Assembly: GCA_012270995.1 (NCBI GenBank)
Contig: JAAXHG010000147.1
Location: forward strand, 1 to 54,267
Direction: 5' to 3'
Source: Vicinamibacteraceae bacterium
Lineage (GTDB): Bacteria; Acidobacteriota; Thermoanaerobaculia; Multivoradales; Multivoraceae
Length of the DNA stretch: 54,267 bases
The first letter of the stretch is position 1, and each line of letters opens with the position of its first letter. The notes beneath the pieces were generated by a model. It was given only the letters and a program-made list of their open reading frames with translations, ran no database searches and was not told where the DNA came from. Both the position numbers and the translations under genes were made by a program. This document shows, in pieces, positions 26,705 to 35,718 of the stretch.

Positions 26705-28645
26705 CTATGGCGAGAAGGCGTCCGTGTCGACGCCTCCGCAGATGCTGCCCTGCTCGTTGCGGTAGCTCTCCTGAAGGCCCGTGACGGTGTCCGTGACCGT
26801 CAGCGTGTACTCGACGTCGGAGACACCCCCGTAGAGCAGCCAGAATCTCCCGTTCTGCTTCCGGCCGTCGAGCACCTTGGCCGCCAGCTCGATGTTGGCC
26901 TCGTTGAAGAACCAGAAGAAGCCCGTCTCTTCGGTCGTGAGCGACGGCAGAACCGTCGCCGCCTTCCCCGGATCCCCTTCCGGATACGAAGCGTTGGGAT
27001 CGACGAAGCGAACCTCCAGCGCGAAGCGGTTCTCGAGGACGCAGAGACGGTGCGGTCCCGGTTCGCAGTGGCCGTCGCCATGAACCGGCCGCGCGATCCG
27101 GGCCTCTCCGAGGGGTTCCGCCCCGATTCGAAGCAGGTCGATGCCGGGAGATCCCGGAGCGCGCTTCGCGCGCGACGCGACGACACCCGCGGCCGCGCCC
27201 TGCGGAAAGGCCGCCGTGTCGTTCTGTCCGCAGATTCGCCCCTGCGGGTTGTGGTAGGTGCGCCTTCCGCCGCCGGCCGTCTCCCGCACCGTGATCCAGT
27301 ACTCGACATCGGACAGCGCGCCGTAGAACACCCAGTAGTTGCCGTTGATCCCCCCTCCGTCAAGGACCTTGACGACGAGTTCGATGTTGGCCTCGTTGAA
27401 GAACCAGAACAGCCCGGACTCGTCGGAAACCTCGACCGGCACGCTGCGGCCCGATCCGTAGTTGCCCGTCACGGCGTTGTTCTTCCAGTGGACCTGGACC
27501 TCAAAGCGGCCTTCCCGCACGCAGAGGAAGTTCTCGCCGGTGCGGCAGGCGCCGCGGACGTCGCCGATCGTGGCGCTGACCTCCTCCGAGTACGCCGCTC
27601 CCCCTCCCGCCGTATCCGCGCGCAGCCGAAGGGTGTACGGCGCTCCGACATCGAGGCCATCGATCCGCGCCATCCCGGCCGACGCGTCGGCCGCGCGGAG
27701 CAGGGTCCAACCGATCTTCTGGCCGCGCGCCTCGATGTCGAGCACTCCCCTTTCCGGTTCCGCCCACTCCCCCGTCCAGGACACGACGACGGCGTCATCG
27801 CCCGCCGGCTCCGCCGCAACGTCTCCCTCGAACCCCGCCGCGCCGTCGGCTTCCAGCAGTTGGAAGGTCAGCCTCGCCATCGGCGCATCGGTGAACGGGC
27901 CCATGCCCCGGATGCTCGTGATCGTTCCCCGCGGCACGGTCGCCGGATTGTCCAGGGAGAAACCTCCCCCCTCTTCGGTGCCCGCGTCGTAGGGGAACAG
28001 ATCGACGCTGCGGCTCGTCGACCACCTTCCCTGACCGTCGAGCAGCGACAAGCCCGAAACGCCGACGAACCAGTCCGGACTGGGCGCGATCATGGTGACC
28101 ACCGTGACCAGGGGATCGTCCCTCGTGGCCTCGAACTCGATCGTCGTCCGCGCCGTGCCGCCTCTCCCGGGGTCCCTCTCGAACACGGTATGCACATGTG
28201 GACTGCGGCGCATCAACGCCGCCAGTCGGTCCTGAATCCCGAGTTCCGCTACCCGTTCGAGTTCGGCGCTGGCGGTGCCGCCCGGGCGCCAGAAGCTCAC
28301 CTGGTCGCTGTGAACGGCGCCGACCAGGGGAGAAAAGTGCGCGTTGCGGTGCACCCCTCCCGGCGTCGCGGCAAGGGTCCAGGCGCCCTCGAACGTCAGG
28401 CGATACCTGGCTGACCCGCCGGTGGAAGACTGTGCGTCCACGGGAACAGCCAGCCAGCAGCAGACAACCGCCGCCACCAACCACGCACCCGGAAGGCGAT
28501 GGTGATCCGGCCTTCGGACCGGGCCTGCGTCCCCCTCAACCGCCCGCGGCTGCCGTAACGCCGCAGGGGCGGATCGGCTCGAGGAAAGCGGCGATCGCCT
28601 CGCTCCCTGGAACCGAGTCGGTCGCGTCCGTGTCCTGCATCTCAT
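26705..28645 (-). CDS. Secreted Spondin_N domain protein
   Basis: A ~646-residue exported protein. The Spondin_N domain is unmistakable after the signal sequence (AWLVAAVVCCWLAVPVDAQ): ARYRLTFEGAWTLAATPGGV, HFSPLVGAVHSDQVSFWRPG, VVTMIAPSPDWFVGVSGLSL and DLFPYDAGTEEGGGFSLDNP. A fibronectin-like beta domain follows (DVGAPYTLRLRADTAGGGAA). The C-terminus has two copies of the CLQD-like module: one with FWFFNEANIELVVKVLDGGG, the other with FWFFNEANIELAAKVLDG. The start is doubtful. The ATG at 28645 has a GGGAGG site four bases upstream but overlaps the upstream gene by 110 bases, and no ATG, GTG or TTG fits better nearer the signal peptide. It is probably cell-surface or extracellular. Confidence 0.8.
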   Translation of the reverse strand: MRCRTRTRPTRFQGARRSPLSSSRSAPAALRQPRAVEGDAGPVRRPDHHRLPGAWLVAAVVCCWLAVPVDAQSSTGGSARYRLTFEGAWTLAATPGGVHRNAHFSPLVGAVHSDQVSFWRPGGTASAELERVAELGIQDRLAALMRRSPHVHTVFERDPGRGGTARTTIEFEATRDDPLVTVVTMIAPSPDWFVGVSGLSLLDGQGRWSTSRSVDLFPYDAGTEEGGGFSLDNPATVPRGTITSIRGMGPFTDAPMARLTFQLLEADGAAGFEGDVAAEPAGDDAVVVSWTGEWAEPERGVLDIEARGQKIGWTLLRAADASAGMARIDGLDVGAPYTLRLRADTAGGGAAYSEEVSATIGDVRGACRTGENFLCVREGRFEVQVHWKNNAVTGNYGSGRSVPVEVSDESGLFWFFNEANIELVVKVLDGGGINGNYWVFYGALSDVEYWITVRETAGGGRRTYHNPQGRICGQNDTAAFPQGAAAGVVASRAKRAPGSPGIDLLRIGAEPLGEARIARPVHGDGHCEPGPHRLCVLENRFALEVRFVDPNASYPEGDPGKAATVLPSLTTEETGFFWFFNEANIELAAKVLDGRKQNGRFWLLYGGVSDVEYTLTVTDTVTGLQESYRNEQGSICGGVDTDAFSP

Positions 28646-29258
28646 CCGTCCTCCCGGCCTCCCCAGCGGGACCGAACCAGATGCCCATCCGCATCCGCTC
28701 GTCCCTCGGGCAGTCGAACTCAATCAGCGTCACGAGTTCCCCGATCTGTTCCCCCGGACCGAACCTCGTGCTTCCCCGAAAGGTCGCCCAACGCGCGGCG
28801 ACGTCCTCCCGGTCCAGGTCGCCGCGCCCGATGTTCTCCTCGAGATCGATCTCGAGCCCCAAGTCCCGCAGGGCGGCTGCTTCCGACGCCTCTCCGTCGA
28901 AGAACGCCCTCAGGTCGTCGCCCCCCCACAGGGCCTGGACGTAGTAGAAGCCCCGCTCGCCGAACTCCCCGGTCCAGGGTTCCTCACCGGGGAGAACGTC
29001 GGAGAGAATCGCCATGTCGATCACGAAGGGAACGGAGACCACGGCCACGGCGTGGAAGCCCCCCGGCGCTTCGCTGGCGCCCAGAATCTCGAGCGCCCGT
29101 TGCCCCCGCCGCTCGGGATCCTCGTTGTCGGCCGCGATATTGCGGACGGTGCGGACACCGACGAACGTGAGCGCGCCGATCACCACGACGATCACCGCGA
29201 CGAGACCGAGACAGCCGAAGAGCGCATAGAGCCAGGGTGAACGGCGCTCGGCAGCCAT
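28536..29258 (-). CDS. Membrane-anchored hypothetical protein
   Basis: A 240-residue protein with one N-terminal membrane anchor (residues ~7-35: LYALFGCLGLVAVIVVVIGA) and an acidic exported domain of ~200 residues. I see no named domain. The segment GFHAVAVVSVPFVIDMAILS and the late YYVQALWGGDDLRAFFDGE look like mixed alpha/beta. A further in-frame ATG at 29276 would add six residues. It overlaps the 5' end of the Spondin_N gene if that gene starts at 28645, which suggests coupled expression or a wrong start there. Divergent from the bolA-like gene across 61 bases. Confidence 0.7.
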   Translation of the reverse strand: MAAERRSPWLYALFGCLGLVAVIVVVIGALTFVGVRTVRNIAADNEDPERRGQRALEILGASEAPGGFHAVAVVSVPFVIDMAILSDVLPGEEPWTGEFGERGFYYVQALWGGDDLRAFFDGEASEAAALRDLGLEIDLEENIGRGDLDREDVAARWATFRGSTRFGPGEQIGELVTLIEFDCPRDERMRMGIWFGPAGEAGRTDEMQDTDATDSVPGSEAIAAFLEPIRPCGVTAAAGG

Positions 29259-29319
29259 CGCCGGGCACCGTAGCACGCCGGCGGCCGCGACGCGCTGTTG
29301 CCGGCGCTATGCTCTGCCC

Positions 29320-29712
29320 ATGACCGGGATCGGCCGTCCTCTGGCCACCAGCAACGCTTCAGGGAAGGCAGTCGCCCGGGGCACTCCGCTCGAGCAGGCG
29401 ATGCGTGCCAAGCTCGAAGCCGCGACCCGGCCCGAAGTGCTGGAGGTCCTCAACGAGAGCGGCATGCACAACGTCCCGCCGAAGGCCGAAACCCACTTCC
29501 GGATCGTTGTCGTCAGCAGCCGGTTCGAAGGCGCAGCCCGACTTCGCCGGCACCGCATGGTCCACGGCGCCCTGGCCGACGAGTTGGCGGGCCCGGTGCA
29601 CGCGCTGGCGATCGACGCACTGACGCCGGCCGAATGGCGGGCCCGGGACGAGCAGCGAAGCCTGTCGCCCGACTGCCGCGGCGGCTCGCGGTTCGACTCG
29701 CCCGGCGACTGA
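29320..29712 (+). CDS. bolA: BolA family protein
   Basis: A 130-residue protein whose middle ~80 residues match BolA: VLEVLNESGMHNVPPKAETH, then FRIVVVSSRFEG, a conserved RHRMVHGALADEL and the end HALAIDALTPAEW. BolA proteins act with monothiol glutaredoxins in iron-sulfur trafficking and may bind DNA. The first ~25 residues and last ~22 residues are extensions of low similarity. The ATG at 29320 is taken because the fold needs only the following helix; a start further in is possible. Its stop codon abuts that of the converging peroxiredoxin gene. No glutaredoxin gene is adjacent. Confidence 0.88.
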   Translation: MTGIGRPLATSNASGKAVARGTPLEQAMRAKLEAATRPEVLEVLNESGMHNVPPKAETHFRIVVVSSRFEGAARLRRHRMVHGALADELAGPVHALAIDALTPAEWRARDEQRSLSPDCRGGSRFDSPGD

Positions 29713-30369
29713 CTACGGCTGCGGCACCACCCGGATGTACGGCAGAGGCTGCTGCCAGCCCTGCGGGTACTTCGCTCGCGCCGCCTCGTCCGACACCGCC
29801 GGCAGGATGATCACGTCGTCGCCGTGCTCCCAGTTCGCGGGCGTCGCCACCTGCTCCCTGGCCGTCAACTGCACGGAGTCCACCAGGCGCAGGATCTCGG
29901 CGAAGTTCCGGCCCGTGCTCATCGGGTAGGTGAGGGTCGCCTTGATCCGCTTGTCCGGGCCGATCACGAAGACCGACCGGGCGGTCGCGTTGTCCATCGG
30001 CGTGCGGCCCTCGGAGGTATCGCCGGCGTCGGCGGGCAGCATGTCGTAGCGCTTCACGATGTCGAGCGTCGGATCGCCGATCAGCGGGTAGTTCAGGGCG
30101 TGACCCTGTGACGCCTCGATGTCCTTCGACCACGCCTGGTGGTCCGACACGCCGTCGACGCTGATGCCGATCACCTTGCAGTTGCGGCAGTCGAACTCGC
30201 CCTTGAGGCCGGCCACGGTACCCAGCTCGGTCGTGCAGACCGGCGTGAAGTCCTTCGGGTGGGAGAACAGGACACACCAGCCATCGCCGATCCACTCGTG
30301 AAAGTCGATCTCTCCCTCCGTGGTCTGGGCGGTGAAGTTGGGAGCCTCGTCGTTGATTCTGAGCGTCAT
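29713..30369 (-). CDS. Peroxiredoxin, 1-Cys (Prx6) type
   Basis: A 218-residue thiol peroxidase reducing H2O2 and organic peroxides. The catalytic motif is LFSHPKDFTPVCTTELGTVA, with the peroxidatic cysteine at ~residue 45. The resolving-cysteine VCP motif of 2-Cys enzymes is absent. Later 1-Cys markers are GISVDGVSDHQAWSKDIEAS, LNYPLIGD and the C-terminal TPANWEHGDDVIILPAVSDE. The family's usual length matches. A GGAGGAAT ribosome-binding site precedes the ATG at 30369. Its 5' flank contains a long hairpin at 30404-30453. It converges on bolA with no gap. Confidence 0.95.
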   Translation of the reverse strand: MTLRINDEAPNFTAQTTEGEIDFHEWIGDGWCVLFSHPKDFTPVCTTELGTVAGLKGEFDCRNCKVIGISVDGVSDHQAWSKDIEASQGHALNYPLIGDPTLDIVKRYDMLPADAGDTSEGRTPMDNATARSVFVIGPDKRIKATLTYPMSTGRNFAEILRLVDSVQLTAREQVATPANWEHGDDVIILPAVSDEAARAKYPQGWQQPLPYIRVVPQP

Positions 30370-30403
30370 GATTCCTCCGGTCACTGAGAAAGGTGACCAT
30401 TCT

Positions 30404-30453
30404 ATGAACTTGGACCGGGAACACAGCGAAGCGCGTTCCCGGTCCAGGTTCAT
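30404..30453. repeat. Long hairpin upstream of the peroxiredoxin gene
   Basis: Arms of 19 bases, ATGAACTTGGACCGGGAAC at 30404-30422 and GTTCCCGGTCCAGGTTCAT at 30435-30453, pair with one mismatch around a 12-base loop. A second smaller hairpin lies at 30472-30501 (CCGAAAC/GTTTCGG). The region is between the peroxiredoxin start and the end of the chorismate mutase gene, both on the minus strand. It may be a terminator for the latter, or an operator or leader structure for the former. Confidence 0.55.
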
Positions 30454-30575
30454 TGAAGAGGACGGGATGGGCCGAAACACCGAGCCTGCGAGGCGTTTCG
30501 GGGCGCTAGTCACGTTTAGCGGCGTTGTGCCGTCGGACGGACACGCCCCACCGGGCCATCCAGGACAACCGCGCC

Positions 30576-31019
30576 CTAACGCGTCTTCCGCTCGAGCTGC
30601 CGGCGTAGCTCTTCGAGCTCGCGACGGTCGGGCCGCAGGTTCGATGCGCCATGGATGTAGACGTGCTCGACGTCCGAGGCGGGGAGCGTCGTGTTCCAGT
30701 GCAGCAGGATGCGCACACAGCGATCCAGGCCGCCGGGCACCGCCATTTCGTGACCGCAGAGCAGTGCCACGTCGCGCCATCCCATCAGGCGCGCGGCGAG
30801 CGCCGGATACTCGGCTGTCAGGTCGGGCGTCGTGGTGAAGATGGCGCTCGCGACATCCTCCTGCTCGATGCCATTGGCCTGCACCATCCGCTCCAGCAGT
30901 TCCGCCGTCGCGGTCAGAATCAACTCGCGGTTCGTGCCCTCGACCGTCGTGGCGCCGCGGACGCCTCGGCAGACCGGCCGTCGTGAGCGCCGGGACCTCT
31001 TGCGCGGCTTGGGAGGCAT
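30576..31019 (-). CDS. aroH: Chorismate mutase, AroH type
   Basis: A 147-residue enzyme that would convert chorismate to prephenate for Phe/Tyr synthesis. The AroH (Bacillus-type) fold is clear from [18 protein letters not shown] (start of the fold; conserved Arg and Glu), [40 protein letters not shown] and [10 protein letters not shown] near the end. The first ~20 residues ([14 protein letters not shown]) are a basic tail. I chose the ATG at 31019 over an upstream one at 31103 because of its GGAGG-like context and because the extra sequence is unlike the family. It is divergent from the sulfatase gene with overlapping 5' ends. Confidence 0.87.
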   Translation of the reverse strand: MPPKPRKRSRRSRRPVCRGVRGATTVEGTNRELILTATAELLERMVQANGIEQEDVASAIFTTTPDLTAEYPALAARLMGWRDVALLCGHEMAVPGGLDRCVRILLHWNTTLPASDVEHVYIHGASNLRPDRRELEELRRQLERKTR

Positions 31020-32650
31020 GGGAAGAAGCGGCGGGTACGATCGGCGCGGAAGGGAGTCGCAGACTGTACCAACCAACGCGCCGCCGAACGCATCCTGGCC
31101 CACCGGCCGTCGTCAAGTGCGCAGCAACCGCCGCGGTACTGCTGCTGGCCTGTGCGATCGAACCCGCGCCGGACCAGGAACCGGAGCCCGCGCGGCCCAA
31201 CATCCTGTTGATCCTCGCCGACGATCTCGGCTACGGCGACCTCGGCGCGTACAACCCGGACTCGCGAATCCCGACCCCCAACCTGGACCGGCTCGCGGCC
31301 GAGGGGGTGCGACTGACGGACGCCCACAGCCCGTCGTCCGTCTGCACGCCGACCCGGTACGCGCTTCTTGCCGGCCGCTACGCTTGGCGTTCCCGGCTCA
31401 AGAGCGGAGTGCTCAACGGACGTTCCACCACCCTGCTGGAACCGGACCGCGTCACCCTGCCGGCGTTCCTCCGCACCCTGGGCTACGCGACCGCCGGCAT
31501 CGGCAAGTGGCATCTCGGGCTCGGCGCCGACCCGGATCCGAACGACGACGCTCCCGGCAGGACGGACTACGACGCGCCGCTCCGCCCGGGGCCGGTCACC
31601 GCGGGCTTCGAGCACTACTTCGGCATCCCCGCCTCCCTCGACATGGAGCCGTACCTCTACATCGAGGACGAGGGCGTGTTCGAAGCGGCGACGGGGAAGG
31701 TCGAGGCCAGTTCGATGCGGCGCTACGGCGGGGACGGTTACTGGCGCGCCGGCGACATCACCCCCGGCTTCGACTTCCTGCAGGTGACGCCGACGCTCTT
31801 CGAGCGCGCGAGCAGCTACATCAGGCAACGAACCGCAGCCGACGACGGACGCCCCTTCTTCCTCTACCTGCCCCTGCCTTCGCCCCATACTCCCTGGATG
31901 CCCCTTCCCGAGTTCGAGGGATCAAGCGGCGCCGGAATCTACGGCGACTTCGTGGCCCAGGTCGACGCCGGCGTCGGCGGGCTGCTCGCCGATCTCGACG
32001 CTTCGAACCTCGCCGAAGACACTCTCGTTCTGTTCACGAGCGACAACGGCGCCCACTGGCTTGCCAGCGACATCGAAGAAACCGGGCACCGGGCCAACGG
32101 TTCGCTGCGCGGCCAGAAGGCCGACATCCACGAGGGCGGTCACCGCGTTCCCTTCATCGCCCGCTGGCCCGGCCGCATCCCCGCCGATTCAGTGCGTTCG
32201 GAGCTCGCCGGGCTGCTCGACATCTTCCGCACGGTGGCTTCCCTCCTGGGCCGGGAACTGCCCGCGGACAGCGCCGGAGACAGCGTCGACCTCTGGCCCG
32301 TGCTCCGGGGCGACGCGGACGTCCCGCCGCCGCGCCGTTCCCTCATTCACCACAGTGCGCGCGGGATGTTCGCCCTCCGCCTTGACGAGGTCGACGACGA
32401 CGGCACGCTGCGTCGGTGGAAACTGATCGAGGGACTCGGCTCCGGCGGCTTCACCGAACCCCGGCAGTTCGCCCCGCAACCCGGGGGCGCCGCCGGACAG
32501 CTCTACGAACTGACCGCCGATCCGGCCGAGACCTCTGACCTTTACCTGGACCGTCCCGACCTCGTCGGCCGGCTGACGATCGAACTCGACGCCATCCGCC
32601 GCGACGACGCCGAGCCACTGGCACCGCCGGTCGCGGCCGCGGGTCTCTGA
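30983..32650 (+). CDS. Sulfatase (formylglycine-dependent), probable lipoprotein
   Basis: A type I sulfatase of ~555 residues from the only in-frame GTG at 30983. The real start is unclear because the mature N-terminus follows a short hydrophobic stretch with a lipobox-like LLLAC (near 31140-31153). The alkaline-phosphatase-like core starts [20 protein letters not shown]. The modified cysteine is in [14 protein letters not shown] (Cys ~121), matching C-x-P-x-R, so it needs a formylglycine-generating enzyme that is not in the window. GKWHLG and the late TSDNGAHW are typical. A target such as a sulfated polysaccharide or sterol cannot be chosen. Overlap with the 5' end of aroH suggests the start needs experimental checking. 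Confidence 0.88.
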   Translation: MSAGTSCAAWEAWEEAAGTIGAEGSRRLYQPTRRRTHPGPPAVVKCAATAAVLLLACAIEPAPDQEPEPARPNILLILADDLGYGDLGAYNPDSRIPTPNLDRLAAEGVRLTDAHSPSSVCTPTRYALLAGRYAWRSRLKSGVLNGRSTTLLEPDRVTLPAFLRTLGYATAGIGKWHLGLGADPDPNDDAPGRTDYDAPLRPGPVTAGFEHYFGIPASLDMEPYLYIEDEGVFEAATGKVEASSMRRYGGDGYWRAGDITPGFDFLQVTPTLFERASSYIRQRTAADDGRPFFLYLPLPSPHTPWMPLPEFEGSSGAGIYGDFVAQVDAGVGGLLADLDASNLAEDTLVLFTSDNGAHWLASDIEETGHRANGSLRGQKADIHEGGHRVPFIARWPGRIPADSVRSELAGLLDIFRTVASLLGRELPADSAGDSVDLWPVLRGDADVPPPRRSLIHHSARGMFALRLDEVDDDGTLRRWKLIEGLGSGGFTEPRQFAPQPGGAAGQLYELTADPAETSDLYLDRPDLVGRLTIELDAIRRDDAEPLAPPVAAAGL

Positions 32651-32666
32651 TCCACGCCAGATAGCG

Positions 32667-32681
32667 CGCCGCGAAGCGGCG
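32667..32681. terminator. Hairpin between converging genes
   Basis: A 6-bp stem (CGCCGC at 32667-32672, GCGGCG at 32676-32681) with a 3-base loop in the 45-base gap between the converging sulfatase and heme-binding dehydrogenase genes. No U-tract is present. Confidence 0.35.
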
Positions 32682-32695
32682 ACCGTCCCGCGCCG

Positions 32696-35629
32696 CTACG
32701 GATCCAGATCCGCGCCCTCGTCCAGGAATCGGATCAGACTCGCGAGGTCGCTCAGGGTCATCGCGTCGAGCAGGCCCTCGGGCATGATCGACAGGGTCGA
32801 GGGCTCCTGGCTACGAATACTCGACCGCTCCAGGTCGAGTCGGTTGCCGCCGGCGTCGATCAGGGTCAATCCCGTCTCGCTGTCTTCGACGACCATGCCG
32901 CTGTGGAGACGGCCGTCGTCGAGCTCGACGTCGACCGCCCGATACTGGTCCGAGATCACCCGGGACGGATACATGATCGACTCCAGGATCTCGCGGCGGC
33001 GGAATCGCTTGACGACCGTCGACAGATCCGGACCTCCCCCGCGGCCGATGTCGCCAAACACGTGGCAGGCCGAGCACCTGGCGCGGTGGAAGACCCGCTC
33101 GCCCTGCTCCGGGCTGTACCGTTCGTAGGCCATCACGTCGTACTCCAGGTACTCGGCGAGCTCCTCGAAGCTCATCTGGGCGAGGTCGCTCCGGCCCGGC
33201 CGATCACCCTCGACATCGGTGATCAGCTCGGCGGCGCGACGCGTCCGCTCGGCCCGCTGCCGGTCCAGCCGCTCCTCGGCGGCGGTCCGCTCTTCGGCCG
33301 GAAAGTGCGCCAGGACGTCCTGCCAGATCGCATCGATGTACCCGGCCATGCTGGCCGCGCCCCGGAACTCGCGGGCGTCGTCGAACCACGACACGACCCG
33401 GCCGCGCAGTTCGGGCGTCCAGTTCCGGTCCATCGCACGGATGCAATACGCGGTGTGAATCTGCTCCTCCGGTGGTCGCTCCTCATCCAGACGCTCAGCC
33501 ATCTTCGCCAGCGCCCCGTCCGGCTGCAGGAAGGCCAGCAACCGCTCGAGCTGACGGTTCACGCGGTCGTCCGCGTGTGGGTAACGCGCCAGCAGCAGCG
33601 GGCCCAGATCGGACCGGGCGTCGGCGCGGCCGGGCGCGTCCGGATCCTCATCGCGGATGAAGAAGAGCTCCAGCATGCGCAGGAAGTCGAGTTCTCCCTC
33701 CACGTCCAGGTCGGCCCGGACCGCCTGGGTCAGCTTGCCCGTGAGGAAGTTGTACTCCAGCCTGTGCTCCTGGCGGTAGATCGTCGCCAGCAACGCCTCG
33801 AAGAAGCCCCGCGGACGTTGCTGGGGTGAAGCCATGAACGCCTGATCGAACCAGTAGCCGTGCGGGATCCGCAGGATCGCCTCGCGCGCGGCATAGCGGA
33901 GGAACCGGTCCTCGTGATCCAGCAGGGCGTAGAGAGCCTCCGAGGTGGCGATCTCGAGTCCCCGCACGCGCGGATGCAGCCCGGACCGTGCCAGCGACTC
34001 GGCCGCGCGCCGCGCCACCAGCGGATCCCGGTCCCCGAGCGCGGCGCGCAGCGGTTCCTGCACCTGCGGCAAGGTGTAGGAACCGAGGAGTGACGCCGCC
34101 GCAGCACGCACCAGGGGCTCATCACTCGAAAGCAGCGCGGATGTCTCGTCGAGGGTCGGCTTCGGACCGTGGACCTGGAGCAGTTCCAGCGCGCGCTGGC
34201 GATCGAGCGCTTCGCTGCCCGGATCGCGGACGATCCGCCACAACTCCGACATCCAGGCATCGCCGACCTCGGCGCGCACGCGCAGGATCGCCTCCCGGCC
34301 CCACCCGGACCGCGGCATCGGCTGCCGCATGGCGCGCAGCGCTCCCGTCGCTTCCGGAGGCGGGCCCGGCTGCTCGTAGATCACGCGGTAGAGCCCGCCC
34401 GAGGTGCCGCGTCCGCCGGTCGCGAAGTAGAGCCAGCCGTCGGGACCGACATCCAGGTCGGTCACGTTGAGCGGCTCGCCGAGCACGAAGTCATGCGCTT
34501 CGCCCGTCCAGGTGGCGCCGGATCGCTCCGGGAACAGGACCCGGATGCGGCCCCGCGACCAGTCGCCCATGAAGTACGCGCCCTCGTACCGTTCGGGGTA
34601 GGCGTGGTGGTAGTAGAAGGCGACGCCGACCGGCGATCCGCGACCGACGTCGACCACCCCGGGCAGGGTGTCGATCTCGTAGAACGCGAACTTCCCGGAG
34701 CCCGTGCGCCAGCCGTAGTCCCCGGCCGGGATCAGGTGGACGACCCGCGTCGGACGGAACCACGGCAGGCCGCGGTCCCACTCCATGTCCGCCTCGTAGG
34801 CGAACACCTCTCCGGCCGCCCCGATCGCCAGGTCGAACGGGTTGCGCAGACCGCCGGAGAGCCGCTCCCAGGTGTTGGCCTCCAGATCGAGCCGGTAGAG
34901 CGTGCCGCCCGGCGCTCGCAGGTTGTTGGCGTGGCCCCGAGGATCGAGGATGCGCGGCAGGAGCTGATCCTCCTCGAGGTTGCGCAGGGCCGACGACGGC
35001 GCCAGCCGCACGTCGGGTCCGGAGTAGTTGCCGTACAGCAGGTAGAGCGCGCCGTCCGGGCCCCGGGCGATCGTGTGCGGGCCGTGTTCCTGGATCCGGC
35101 CCGTCGCGCGGGCGATCCGTTCCGCCGCGTCGACCCGGTCGTCGCCGTCGGTGTCCCGGAGCCGGTAGAGCCCGGTGTCCTCCACCGAGCCGTTTCCGCG
35201 CACCTCTCCCTCGACGCCGGCGGCCTCGGCGAGGCGACCGTCGCCGTTCGCATGGACGAGCAGATCGCCCGGCCCCATGACGTACAGGCCGTGGGCCGTC
35301 TCGACCTGGGGCGCAATGTCGATCCTCCGGTCGAAGACGCCGTCGCCGTCGGCGTCTTCGAGCACGGCCAGCCCGTCGCCTTCCAGCGCCAGCAACGGCC
35401 TGCCCCCGGCGTCGAAGGTCATGTTGACGACCGACCCGAGCAGCCCCGGTTCGGCCGCCGTCTCGACCTGGAAACCGTCGGCGGCGCGGAAGCGCCCGCC
35501 GGTGAAGTCGAGCCGCTCCCGGCGCGAGGCATCGTGATCCGGCATCAGCTCCTGGGCGTTCGCCCCGGCGCCGAGCCCGAGAGCAAGAGCAAGACCCAGG
35601 CCGAGAATCTGGGAGAAGGCGTTCTTCAT
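32696..35629 (-). CDS. Large PVC-type membrane-bound dehydrogenase with cytochrome c domain
   Basis: A 977-residue exported protein. Signal peptide MKNAFSQILGLGLALALGLG. Residues ~50-480 form a beta-propeller of the sugar-dehydrogenase/NHL-like type (VNMTFDAGGRPLLALEGDGL, GPHTIARGPDGALYLLYGNY, and later YFMGDWSRGRIRVLFPE). Residues ~530-760 look like alpha-helical HEAT-type repeats (AAASLLGSYTLPQVQEPLRA, DPLVARRAAESLARSG). The C-terminus holds a cytochrome c-like heme motif in FHRARCSACHVFGDIGRGGG, then TVVKRFRRREILESIMYPS, as in planctomycete 'putative heme-binding' proteins. Likely a periplasmic redox enzyme or sugar-binding protein. The start is the ATG at 35629. A longer frame to 35863 is rejected. 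Confidence 0.88.
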   Translation of the reverse strand: MKNAFSQILGLGLALALGLGAGANAQELMPDHDASRRERLDFTGGRFRAADGFQVETAAEPGLLGSVVNMTFDAGGRPLLALEGDGLAVLEDADGDGVFDRRIDIAPQVETAHGLYVMGPGDLLVHANGDGRLAEAAGVEGEVRGNGSVEDTGLYRLRDTDGDDRVDAAERIARATGRIQEHGPHTIARGPDGALYLLYGNYSGPDVRLAPSSALRNLEEDQLLPRILDPRGHANNLRAPGGTLYRLDLEANTWERLSGGLRNPFDLAIGAAGEVFAYEADMEWDRGLPWFRPTRVVHLIPAGDYGWRTGSGKFAFYEIDTLPGVVDVGRGSPVGVAFYYHHAYPERYEGAYFMGDWSRGRIRVLFPERSGATWTGEAHDFVLGEPLNVTDLDVGPDGWLYFATGGRGTSGGLYRVIYEQPGPPPEATGALRAMRQPMPRSGWGREAILRVRAEVGDAWMSELWRIVRDPGSEALDRQRALELLQVHGPKPTLDETSALLSSDEPLVRAAAASLLGSYTLPQVQEPLRAALGDRDPLVARRAAESLARSGLHPRVRGLEIATSEALYALLDHEDRFLRYAAREAILRIPHGYWFDQAFMASPQQRPRGFFEALLATIYRQEHRLEYNFLTGKLTQAVRADLDVEGELDFLRMLELFFIRDEDPDAPGRADARSDLGPLLLARYPHADDRVNRQLERLLAFLQPDGALAKMAERLDEERPPEEQIHTAYCIRAMDRNWTPELRGRVVSWFDDAREFRGAASMAGYIDAIWQDVLAHFPAEERTAAEERLDRQRAERTRRAAELITDVEGDRPGRSDLAQMSFEELAEYLEYDVMAYERYSPEQGERVFHRARCSACHVFGDIGRGGGPDLSTVVKRFRRREILESIMYPSRVISDQYRAVDVELDDGRLHSGMVVEDSETGLTLIDAGGNRLDLERSSIRSQEPSTLSIMPEGLLDAMTLSDLASLIRFLDEGADLDP

Positions 35630-35718
35630 CAAGAGAGTCCTCGCGGCCCGGCCGGTCGCCGATCCTATACGGCGGGATCTTGTCTTCGGAGGCCTCCCCT
35701 CCGTAGGATCGACCTGCT

